Origin: an uncultured Flavobacterium sp.
GTDB taxonomy: Bacteria > Bacteroidota > Bacteroidia > Flavobacteriales > Flavobacteriaceae
Assembly: GCF_947632075.1 (NCBI RefSeq)
Contig: NZ_CANRNX010000004.1
Span: 1-64,000 of the forward strand
Reading direction: 5' to 3'
DNA: 64,000 nucleotides
Under the pieces are notes generated by a model. The model was not told where the DNA came from and ran no database searches. It was given only the letters and a program-made list of their open reading frames with translations. A program made the position numbers and the translations under genes. Below, piece after piece: positions 29,101 to 35,996 of the stretch (the stretch's first letter is position 1; each line of letters opens with the position of its first letter).

Positions 29101-29850
29101 TTTAATTTTAATAGTAATCGTCACTGATTTTGTTCCTGGAATCGTAAATGAACCATTTAATTCATTATTCTGATTAACTGTTAATAAAGTACTTGGCATT
29201 GGAGTAGCTCCTTCGGCTAATGCCCATGAAACAAAAGAAGCTTGAGTAGCTGTTTGAGTAATTTCATTTACCTTAAGAATTTCCTCAAAATCTGTTGAAA
29301 CAGGAGCAATTGCTTTATTTTCAATTGTTACAACATACGTATATTCTTCTCCATTTTTTAAAGTACTTGTTGAATCATCTGTTTTGGTTACAATTAAAAC
29401 ATCTGTTTCATTCTGGTATGTTAATGAATTAATTTTACAAATACCACCTACACAAACTGTATATTGCAATGGCATATCTGGCTTTTCAGTAGCAGTTGTT
29501 GAAATAACCCCAGTAGCAGTATCTAAAGAAAAACCTGAAGGCCATGTTCCGAAAATTTCAATAGTTGCGTTTCCGTTTGCACCTAGTATTATGGCATGTT
29601 CTACTCCTTGATCATCGATGTATTTATCGTTTGCTATTACATTAACAGAAGTATAATTACCTAAGCCCCAAATTACATTATCAAAGTTTAACATTAATTC
29701 TGGGTCTTGAACAAAAAAGTTTGTTTCTGTAACCTTTTTAACTTTTGAAAAAAGATTCAGATCATCTGTTTTGGTTATGTATGCATATAGTTGCACCTGC
29801 AATAAAGCAAATACAACAAACACCATATATTTAAATATATTTTTTTTCAT
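26164..29850 (-). CDS. Large secreted DUF11-like repeat protein
   Basis: A 1228-residue exported protein with a signal peptide (MKKNIFKYMVFVVFALLQVQ). The N-terminal beta-rich region includes a cadherin/PKD-like segment (SGFSLDTATGVISTT). DUF11-like conserved-repeat beta-sandwiches follow (about 125-420: TYVVTIENKAIAP, VTNVGTHTLTSTG). A long middle region has Gly/Val-rich strands (TLTGGVVLLGIGTVGIDLYF). The C-terminus (RVNIVNCEESVVNPVLKSNANY) lacks any recognisable type-A or type-B sorting domain, which is odd for a surface protein in this cluster. The next gene codes a small type-B CTD protein, so the two may work together. It lies 40 nt after the 254-residue VGFGTP protein gene. The function is unknown. 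Confidence 0.8.
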   Translation of the reverse strand: MKKNIFKYMVFVVFALLQVQLYAYITKTDDLNLFSKVKKVTETNFFVQDPELMLNFDNVIWGLGNYTSVNVIANDKYIDDQGVEHAIILGANGNATIEIFGTWPSGFSLDTATGVISTTATEKPDMPLQYTVCVGGICKINSLTYQNETDVLIVTKTDDSTSTLKNGEEYTYVVTIENKAIAPVSTDFEEILKVNEITQTATQASFVSWALAEGATPMPSTLLTVNQNNELNGSFTIPGTKSVTITIKIKLNAVLTSPLKTVSKATALNGSENVFANNTASADLNLQLFQSDLAVTSQIENPYSIANNNMITVRVTNVGTHTLTSTGNNIKVKVSIDGSENLNNVVSGDFTVDNPPLELIVKREFVLNNGISLAPGEYREFRFSKNGLSTSGGQVYTHNFTLNYAADQNSINNTSTVSQRNSPNPGKITFVDEQQTTQTYTCNEGIVFVRNFEAASSTVTLANIDYKYQISNDGGLTWETLKNGSRIATGVYDLALDPNLSSNSNPMSDAVFQNTNTIELRNITSDFLIRRYVYNAGQTELFSWTPSLEVNVIKNEIIFDNDTNSFSLPLGDPFTLPIVNTTYKSAVKYYSVDPLSGNSSEILDPTVAMNLPEGFHEFIVEVTTVNTGGNNTLQIAPALGCVTSSVIKVLVYDPADCVFYTKRNFATKAIPWSSGLSGVTNPNQAVPSNPNDPSTLNRANAATLTGGVVLLGIGTVGIDLYFTKPNGSLYSGAELRGKKIVLKLGEQYSGLKVAGGLTVIGRFTNAPTPGDIGLTSGIPIGRVNKNVGKTFGVKGGVLDALKGDNVFEFSFTPANTNGSLVDFNGVRIQLGSLIGVADLGSVFYAYIAEEGEIVADGVSTSNTNNINQTDYCALIENQIKVSPPSSLQYPTNQRDVDGSYVKQDSDPLIENENIKLNPFVEDAIWGNYSEVLNVASSLSSVVFPYYSVDNDYDSYTLFNATAGVLNKQFLQAKLKQRARPGDQVQITLAYPNINVLNLSLLQLGNFKIVYYLNGAKVGEEKLEKFRVLDLGLFRFNNKRRAVLSRPVNFMFDAVELQQFNTVSVNLGDGLHVHDIRINPLKSFVGMTDPKEVTKLCATESLLIQKPDACTSYQVSFARVTEYGGTYQNADGSPMLDYNGKPIKMIKAIEDIANSNLALIPSNTQANIEAFDLNLTKLFVGEAFDNKMLIKITTKRQGCLYGEPQYLRVNIVNCEESVVNPVLKSNANY

Positions 29851-29890
29851 ATTGTATTATTTTAAAGATTAATAATTTAATTAACGAAAG

Positions 29891-30655
29891 TTAATTTTTA
29901 ACCTTCAATACAATATTCATAAAAGAACCTGTTCTTATTATTGCGTCAGCTTTAACTTCATATTCTAATATTCCATCGTTATTTAATGAAACAAATGTGA
30001 ATACATTTTCATCTAAATAAGTAACATAATATTCAAAAGAGTTAGCGTCAAGTACAAAAGAGTTTAATCCTGTTGCATTAGCACTTTGTCCTTTTGGAGT
30101 AACAAATTGATGTTTAAAAACATTATATAAATTAACTGTACATTTTGCTGGTGTAGTAATTGTAACAACTGGAGGGTTTACAGAAGTGTCTGTATTAACA
30201 ACAGCAGGCGTATATGTAAAATAATTTGGAGTTACCGGATTTGTCGTTGGTGGTACGTATGCATTATTTAATGCGATTACTTGATCTTCATTAGTTGGTA
30301 AAACAACCGACGGCATGTAAAAGAACTTTGGTAAAGCAGATGTTTCCGATCCGACAGCGATCCAACTTCCAGTACCATCATTTTGATTTTGAGTATCAAA
30401 ATTTGCTTTCCAATAATAAAATCCTTGAGGTAAATCTGTTCCGTTATTAAACACTAATAAGGCATCAGCGTTATTTACGTTTGTATTTAATTTTTGAGTA
30501 GTAGATGTTAAAGCAATTCGTGGAATTAAAACACCCTTATCCGTAGCTTTAATTTCTACTTCTGCCGATAGATCTGGGGTTGGTGTTCCGAATCCTACTT
30601 GAGCTTGGGCAACAGTTACACCAAGTAAGAAGCTTAAAAGTATTATTTTTTTCAT
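29891..30655 (-). CDS. Secreted VGFGTP-type protein of unknown function
   Basis: A 254-residue exported protein with a signal peptide ending AQAQ, immediately followed by VGFGTPTPDLSAEVEI and KGVLIPRIALTST. This N-terminal module is common on Bacteroidetes secreted proteins. GFYYWKANFD and GSWIAVGSE follow, then a beta-rich C-terminal domain (about 120-254). No catalytic motif is seen. It shares its N-terminal module with the disrupted gene just upstream, suggesting paralogy. A strong terminator separates the two, and only 40 nt separate it from the next gene downstream, so it probably heads the cluster transcript. No consensus -7 element is seen in the short gap before it. Confidence 0.75.
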   Translation of the reverse strand: MKKIILLSFLLGVTVAQAQVGFGTPTPDLSAEVEIKATDKGVLIPRIALTSTTQKLNTNVNNADALLVFNNGTDLPQGFYYWKANFDTQNQNDGTGSWIAVGSETSALPKFFYMPSVVLPTNEDQVIALNNAYVPPTTNPVTPNYFTYTPAVVNTDTSVNPPVVTITTPAKCTVNLYNVFKHQFVTPKGQSANATGLNSFVLDANSFEYYVTYLDENVFTFVSLNNDGILEYEVKADAIIRTGSFMNIVLKVKN

Positions 30656-30702
30656 AATTGGGCATTTATGTGTTGAAATAAAATATTGTTTAGTTTATGT
30701 AG

Positions 30703-30739
30703 AAAAAACCAAAACAGAAAAATTTCCTGTTTTGGTTTT
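30703..30739 (-). terminator. Terminator after the disrupted VGIGTP gene
   Basis: A perfect 13-bp stem (AAAACCAAAACAG 30705-30717 with CTGTTTTGGTTTT 30727-30739) with a T run on the minus strand. It isolates the disrupted gene from the downstream cluster. Confidence 0.9.
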
Positions 30740-30761
30740 AAATTATTTAGCAAATAAATTA

Positions 30762-32549
30762 TTATGGTTGTGGAGTAGCCGAGAACTCAATTAATACTTT
30801 TACTTCTAAATCAGCAGTTGTACTTAAAACATTATACATTTTACCTGTACCGATTCTGAATTTCAACCCTGTAGTACCAAAAGTTACATCGGTTACAGAT
30901 GTAGTAATTAAAGAATTAGTTGCTTTATCTAAAATCTTAACACTAATTACATCTCCTAAAACTGTACCTGTTGGTGCCGTAATAGCAATTTCTCCAACTG
31001 CTGTTGCAGTACCTCCAGTAATATTAGCAGTACCTTTTAAAACAGTTGTTTCATAAATACCTTTATAGATAGCACCACCATCAACCCAAGTATCTCCTGT
31101 ATTTACAACAGTTGTGGTAGAATAAGTATCACCTAAAATGTTTTTAACTGTTTCTGAATTATTCGTAATTGCTGTTATAACAGTTCCAGAAATATCAATT
31201 GGAGTTTTAACATCATTTCCGTTAACATTCTTAATAATATAAAGAGTTTTAGCAGGAACCAATGTACCATTATTATCAGCAGCTGCAATTTCAGTTTCTG
31301 TATAATAAACCGATCCACCAGCATTTAAGATATTTTGAATTGCATTTCGAACATCTGTATTATTGGTAATTGAAGATAAAATATCAGCAGTAATATTAAT
31401 ATCTGTTCCTGCTACATTATTTTTAATAGCATTTTCGTTTTTATATGTATAAATAATGTCTGTAGATCCAGTTGAATTATTTTTCTCTAATGTTGTGTTT
31501 GTTTCGTTAGCTTTAACTAAATCTGAAAAAGTTATAGGAGGAGACACTGTTCCGTCAGCTAAAATGTAAGTAAATGAAGAAGAAGCTAATTTATCTGCAG
31601 TTGAAGTTCCCGTACCTTGTGTAAAAGTCATTGATCCTACTGGTTGATTAGACTCAGATATAATATATTCAATGTATTCTTGAACAGTTTCAAAAGTTTG
31701 CTGATTTAATTCTCCTTCATTGATAACAATTGTAGTCTCTGTTGTAAAGATTTCTTCAATGTTATTAACCACACCACCAACTACGTCAATTTTGTAAACA
31801 CCTATAGCTGGTGTACCTGAAGTTGGGAACAATACAAGAAATTTTTCTTCGTCAGTTGTAGCAGCAGCTAATTCTGTAGATTTATTGAATGACTCCGACA
31901 AATAGTATTGAACATTATTAATAGTTACAATCTTTGTTTTTGTTTCTGATGCATTGATTAAATCGGTAATTACAGTAGTAATATCTGATTTTTTGTAACC
32001 TCCATCACCATTATTTAAAGTAGGATCCCATGTAACGTATTCAAATTTAGGCGCAACATAATCTTGAGCCCCAGGTGTCCCAACAGCAGGAGTATAAACC
32101 ATACCTCCCCAAGGATTATTTGTAGCTGCATCACCTAAATTATTTGAACCGTAAGCAGCATCTAATAAATCTTTAATTTTAGTAATATCTCCTCCTTGAT
32201 TAGAGATTGCTTGGTTTAAATGTGTTTGATCAACAATACGTTCCCATTTATTAATATTCCAATATTAGAAACCAGCTTCTAGTCCACCAGAAACTAATGT
32301 TTTGTCTTCAACTTTCTTTCCTGTAGCGTAAACCAATAAGCTTTGAACAGGTTCGGTAGTACCCCCTTCTAAGTTTATTAAATGAGATGTTTCACTAGTT
32401 AAGGCAACTCTAGGTATTAACACCCCTTTGTCTGTTGAATCAATGTCTAACATTGCAGAGGTAGATGGTGTAGGAGTACCAATACCTACTTGGGCATTTG
32501 CAAAGTAAATTGAGCCTACTAGGGCAGCAGATAAAATAATTTTTTTCAT
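30762..32549 (-). pseudogene. Secreted VGIGTP-type protein gene split by one in-frame TAA
   Basis: The first part (32549-32265) codes a signal peptide (ending ANAQ), VGIGTPTPSTSAMLDI and KGVLIPRVALTSE, and stops at TAA (32267-32265). Reading continues in the same frame without another stop through YWNINKWERIVDQTHLNQ and joins the 446-residue open frame (32102-30762), giving 595 codons in all. The paralogue downstream has GFYYW where this gene has GF-stop-YW, so a Tyr codon (TAT or TAC) changed to TAA by one base. The rest of the frame is intact: beta-rich, with Thr/Asn-rich repeats such as ITNNTDVRNAIQNIL and ITNNSETVKNIL. This indicates a recent nonsense mutation, a sequencing error, or readthrough. 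No plausible internal start with a leader is seen at 32102. Confidence 0.8.
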
Positions 32550-32580
32550 TTTCTAAAAGTATTTAATTTAACAATTTGTC

Positions 32581-32697
32581 TAGAATTTATATTCTATTTT
32601 TACATCAAAAAAAAAATATTTTTTTCAGCAAGTTAAATGGTAACCAATCATTTAACTTGTTGTATGATTTTTGAATATAAAAGACCTTGCAAAATTA
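32581..32697 (-). promoter_or_regulatory. Candidate promoter and structured leader of the disrupted VGIGTP gene
   Basis: This covers most of the longest gene-free gap (32550-32884). On the minus strand TAATTTTG (32697-32690) fits the -7 consensus. Downstream of it lies an 11-bp perfect inverted repeat (CAAGTTAAATG 32629-32639 with CATTTAACTTG 32649-32659, 9-nt loop) and a smaller hairpin (TAGAAT/ATTCTA, 32581-32596). The leader would be some 135 nt, long for this genome. The rest of the gap (32698-32884) is AT-rich and I see nothing definite in it. Confidence 0.4.
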
Positions 32698-32884
32698 GAG
32701 AAAAAAAACACAGTAAAATTTAAAATTGTAAATTTTTAAATATAATCTATGCTTTTTGTTAATATTATAGATATAATCTTATTCATCTTCTTTTTTTTGT
32801 AATATAGTGTTTTTTTTATTTAATTTATTAATCAAAAAAAATATTAAATTTAACTGGATTGTTAACATATTTTTACTTTTTAAA

Positions 32885-33646
32885 ATGCAAATTCAAGGAA
32901 CTATTGATGTTGTAATTTCTAAAAAAATTGCAACTATTACTTTTTATCACCCGCTTAGTAATTCATTTCCAAGTAATTTATTAACCGAATTGACTTTAGC
33001 TATTACTAGTTTAAATTCAACCTCTGACGTGAATGTAATTGTACTTAAAAGTCAGGGAGAAAAAGCTTTCTGTGCAGGAGCTTCGTTTGACGAATTACTT
33101 CAAATTGATAATCTTGAAAAAGGAGCTACATTTTTTAATGGATTCGCAAGTGTGATTAATGCCATGCGAACTTCAAATAAATTAATTGTTGGTCGTGTTC
33201 AAGGAAAAACCGTTGGTGGCGGCGTTGGTTTAGCTGCAGCTTGTGACTATTGTTTTGCAACTGATGCTGCCTCTATAAAATTATCTGAACTTGCAATTGG
33301 TATTGGTCCGTTTGTGATCGAACCTGCCGTTAGTAGAAAAATTGGGATGCCAGCCATGAGTGAAATGACTTTAGAAGCAGAAACTTGGAAAACGGCGCAA
33401 TGGGCAAAAGAAAAACAATTGTTCACGCAAGTTTTTTCAACTATTGAAGAAATGGACGAAGCAGTTGAAGCTTTTTCTAAAAGGTTAAGTTCTTACAACC
33501 CAGAAGCATTATATGAAATGAAAAAAGTGTTATGGAAAGGAACTGAAAACTGGGATGTTTTACTTAAAGAAAGAGCTGCAATTTCAGGAAGGTTAGTTTT
33601 ATCTGATTTTACTGTAAATGCTTTAAATGCTTTTAAAAAGAAATAA
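32885..33646 (+). CDS. Enoyl-CoA hydratase/isomerase family protein
   Basis: A crotonase-fold enzyme of 253 residues acting on acyl-CoA thioesters in the cytosol. Visible motifs are EKAFCAGASFDELL (oxyanion-hole and CoA-binding loop) and GKTVGGGVGLAAACDYCFAT, the second oxyanion loop. SELAIGIGPFVIEP follows, where the catalytic acid is expected. The open frame extends back to 32807, but that extension is AT-rich and hydrophobic; MQIQGTIDVVISKK at 32885 is the normal family start. Methylglutaconyl-CoA hydratase-like or PaaG-like specificity is possible and cannot be decided from sequence alone. It is monocistronic, with a terminator right after. Confidence 0.88.
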   Translation: MQIQGTIDVVISKKIATITFYHPLSNSFPSNLLTELTLAITSLNSTSDVNVIVLKSQGEKAFCAGASFDELLQIDNLEKGATFFNGFASVINAMRTSNKLIVGRVQGKTVGGGVGLAAACDYCFATDAASIKLSELAIGIGPFVIEPAVSRKIGMPAMSEMTLEAETWKTAQWAKEKQLFTQVFSTIEEMDEAVEAFSKRLSSYNPEALYEMKKVLWKGTENWDVLLKERAAISGRLVLSDFTVNALNAFKKK

Positions 33647-33680
33647 TTTACTATTTATATTTGATTTTTGTTTTTATTGA

Positions 33681-33706
33681 AAAAGACTTCCAAACGGAAG
33701 TCTTTT
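33681..33706. terminator. Bidirectional terminator
   Basis: AAAAGACTTCC (33681-33691) pairs with GGAAGTCTTTT (33696-33706) around AAAC, with A and T runs on either side. It lies between the enoyl-CoA hydratase gene (+) and the 135-residue hypothetical gene (-). Confidence 0.92.
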
Positions 33707-33707
33707 T

Positions 33708-34115
33708 TTATGCATTCTTTTCTAAGGTTTGAATTTTATTTTCAATTTCATAAGCTTTTTTAATTTGATTTTTTATTAGAAAAGTGCCATATTGTTTTTG
33801 ATGTTTTTCAATTGTTCTATTTAAATGTGCAGTAAATAAAACGCTGTATTCAGATTTTGAATATTTTTCAAGCAACTGATAACAAAGTTTAATTTCAGAA
33901 CAATTTTCTTCTGTGATTTCTGTTTTATGAAGTGATAAAAATAACTGATTTAAATATTCAGTTTTATCTTGCTCTAAAGCCTCAATTTTTTCTTTATAAA
34001 GATTTACGGTAGCTTCATCGTTAATCTCTTCCCAAGTTGATTTCTGAATGGAATAATCAGCAATTTTCATATCAAATTGCAAAATGTTTAATTGGTGTCT
34101 ATAATAGGTTTTCAT
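33708..34115 (-). CDS. Hypothetical helical protein
   Basis: I do not recognise this protein. It has 135 residues from MKTYYRHQLNILQFDMK, with no signal or membrane segment. It is strongly helical and charged, with a likely coiled coil (YKEKIEALEQDKTEYLNQLF and IKKAYEIENKIQTLEKNA). An upstream in-frame ATG at 34136 would add seven residues. The start at 34115 is preferred because the extra residues look like leader sequence, though nothing decides it. It is divergent from alkB. Confidence 0.65.
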   Translation of the reverse strand: MKTYYRHQLNILQFDMKIADYSIQKSTWEEINDEATVNLYKEKIEALEQDKTEYLNQLFLSLHKTEITEENCSEIKLCYQLLEKYSKSEYSVLFTAHLNRTIEKHQKQYGTFLIKNQIKKAYEIENKIQTLEKNA

Positions 34116-34188
34116 AACTTTAAATCTTTGATGCAAAGGTCAACTTCATAAAAGACAAAACATGACGTTATAAAACATAAAAGTTAAA

Positions 34189-34196
34189 TATCTTTG
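34189..34196 (+). promoter_or_regulatory. Candidate -7 element for alkB
   Basis: TATCTTTG matches TAnnTTTG, 15 nt before the ATG at 34212. No clear -33 TTG is seen. Confidence 0.5.
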
Positions 34197-34211
34197 TAAA
34201 AATGTAAAGCA

Positions 34212-34817
34212 ATGGAATTATTTTCAGATTTAGAAAACAATCAAAATTTACTTCCTTATGATGGTGAAGTAGTATATCACGGAATTTTATTAGATGATCA
34301 AGAATCAGAAAAGTTTTTTAATGATTTATTTGAAAAAATAGAATGGTACCATGATAAAGCAATTGTAAACGGACAAGAAATTGAGACCAAACGCAAAGTT
34401 GCTTGGTACGGTTCACGTGATTTTTCTTATACCTATTCTGGAGTTACTCGTATTGCTACTCCTTGGATTGAAGAGCTTTTGGCTTTGAAACAATTAATTG
34501 AATTGTACACCGATGCTATGTATAATTCGTGCCTAATTAATTTGTATCACAACGGAGAAGAAGGTGTGAGTTGGCATAGTGACGATGAAAAAGATTTGAT
34601 TAAAAACGGATCTATTGCTTGTTTGAGTTTAGGTGCAACCCGAAAATTTGTATTTAAGCACAAACAAACCTCAGAAAAACGAGAGTTCGATTTGGTAAAA
34701 GGATCGTTAATTGAAATGAAAGGAGAAACCCAGCAACATTGGTTACATCAAATTACAACCACTAAAAAAGTGAGCACGCCTCGTATTAGCTTAACGTTTA
34801 GGCAAATGAAAGTTTAG
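34212..34817 (+). CDS. alkB: AlkB-type 2-oxoglutarate/Fe(II)-dependent DNA dealkylase
   Basis: Oxidative demethylase of alkylated nucleobases (201 residues, cytosolic). The iron-binding facial triad is visible as HSDDE (HxD) and the later HWLHQ histidine. RISLTFR supplies the 2-oxoglutarate-binding arginines, and NLYHNGEEGVSWHSDDE is the characteristic AlkB core. The short N-terminal lid resembles the ALKBH2/3-like bacterial branch. It appears monocistronic behind its own -7 element. No ada-type regulator is adjacent. Confidence 0.93.
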   Translation: MELFSDLENNQNLLPYDGEVVYHGILLDDQESEKFFNDLFEKIEWYHDKAIVNGQEIETKRKVAWYGSRDFSYTYSGVTRIATPWIEELLALKQLIELYTDAMYNSCLINLYHNGEEGVSWHSDDEKDLIKNGSIACLSLGATRKFVFKHKQTSEKREFDLVKGSLIEMKGETQQHWLHQITTTKKVSTPRISLTFRQMKV

Positions 34818-34825
34818 TTGTTAAG

Positions 34826-35836
34826 CTATTTTTGAAAAATATTCAGATTGTATTTTTTAGATAAGGCTAATAAAATATGATAACCCGCTGTTGAATTACC
34901 GTTTGAATCTAAAGGTGCGCTGAAAACGCCAATGCCTATTTTACCAGGAACGCTAACGGTAATTCCGCCGCCAACACCAGATTTACTTGGTAAACCAACA
35001 GTTCGAGCGTATTCTCCACTAAATTCATACATACCGGCAATTAACATTTGTGATTGAATTAAATTTGCTAATTCGGCATTTTTGTAAGTCGCATCACCAT
35101 CAAAACGAACACATTGATTGGCGAAGAAATATCCAATTTTAGCTAAATCTTCGGCTGTAATTTCAATAGAACATTCTTTAAAATAATTATCTAATAGATT
35201 TTCTTCACCTTGAATTAGGTTGTTGTTTTTCATGATATGAAACATTCCACGATTTCGATGACCAGTTTCTTTTTCAGATAAATAAACCGCTTCGTTATAA
35301 TTTATTAAATCATTTTTAGTAATGTATCTTACCATATTTAAAATTTTCTGAAAGCCAATTTCATCTTCTCCAGAAATCATTGAAGTGGTTAAAATAGCTC
35401 CTGCATTCATCATCGGATTTAATGGTTTACCAGAAGTTTCTAAACTTTCGAACGAATTAAAAGGACGATCGGTGCCAAAATAACCCATTTTGTTAAAAAC
35501 AGCATCTTCACCATTTTCTTGTACAGCTACAAAAAGGGCAATAGTTTTTGCAATACTTTGCATGGTGAATTTCTGATTTACGTCGCCAACATTGATGATT
35601 TTTCCATTTTTTGTTACAACAGAAAGTGCAATAGCTTCTGCATTCATTTTACCTAATTCCGGAATGTAATCTGCTACTTTTCCATCTTTAGCAAAATGTT
35701 TGTTTTGTTCCAAAATGCTAATTAAACTTTCTTTCGTTATAGTCTCGCTAACAGATTTTACTTTGCTTTTCGGTTGACCAAAAACATGTAATGAACTAAA
35801 GAAAATGAAAAATTTTAAAAAGCTTGAATAAATCAT
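34826..35836 (-). CDS. glsA: Glutaminase A with signal peptide (exported)
   Basis: Hydrolyses glutamine to glutamate and ammonia. It is a serine-dependent beta-lactamase-fold enzyme. Visible active-site parts are the SxxK motif in TMQSIAKTIAL, NPMMNAGAI, and the late EYARTVGLPSKSGVGGGI. It has 336 residues, about 25-30 more than cytosolic GlsA, because of an N-terminal signal-like segment (MIYSSFLKFFIFFSSLHVFGQ). That implies a periplasmic enzyme that would deaminate external glutamine. Its end is close to the convergent alkB gene, and a -7 element lies upstream at 35859. Confidence 0.92.
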   Translation of the reverse strand: MIYSSFLKFFIFFSSLHVFGQPKSKVKSVSETITKESLISILEQNKHFAKDGKVADYIPELGKMNAEAIALSVVTKNGKIINVGDVNQKFTMQSIAKTIALFVAVQENGEDAVFNKMGYFGTDRPFNSFESLETSGKPLNPMMNAGAILTTSMISGEDEIGFQKILNMVRYITKNDLINYNEAVYLSEKETGHRNRGMFHIMKNNNLIQGEENLLDNYFKECSIEITAEDLAKIGYFFANQCVRFDGDATYKNAELANLIQSQMLIAGMYEFSGEYARTVGLPSKSGVGGGITVSVPGKIGIGVFSAPLDSNGNSTAGYHILLALSKKYNLNIFQK

Positions 35837-35858
35837 ATCATCGAAATTAATAATACGT

Positions 35859-35866
35859 CAAAGATA
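35859..35866 (-). promoter_or_regulatory. Candidate -7 element for glsA
   Basis: Reads TATCTTTG on the minus strand (TAnnTTTG), 22 nt before the glsA start codon. Confidence 0.5.
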
Positions 35867-35966
35867 GTAGTAAAATTATATTTTCACAGTAATGTTTTTT
35901 TTGAAGAAAATTTTAAAACAACGAAATGTAAAAATCAATTTGACTTTACTTTTAATTGAAATTTAG

Positions 35967-35974
35967 TATTTTTG
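35967..35974 (+). promoter_or_regulatory. Candidate -7 element for the leucyl aminopeptidase gene
   Basis: TATTTTTG matches TAnnTTTG, 22 nt before the start codon, with TTG at 35940-35942 (24-nt spacing, a little long). Confidence 0.5.
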
Positions 35975-35996
35975 AAATCAGATAAAAAACAATAAC

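Noticed and set aside
30762-32102. A separate 446-residue gene starting at 32102
   Set aside because: The first Met lies in the middle of a continuous frame that extends upstream to the TAA at 32265. It has no signal peptide or leader and is part of the split gene.
32807-32884. In-frame extension of the enoyl-CoA hydratase (26 residues)
   Set aside because: Phe/Ile/Asn-rich translation of AT-rich leader. The family N-terminus starts at 32885.
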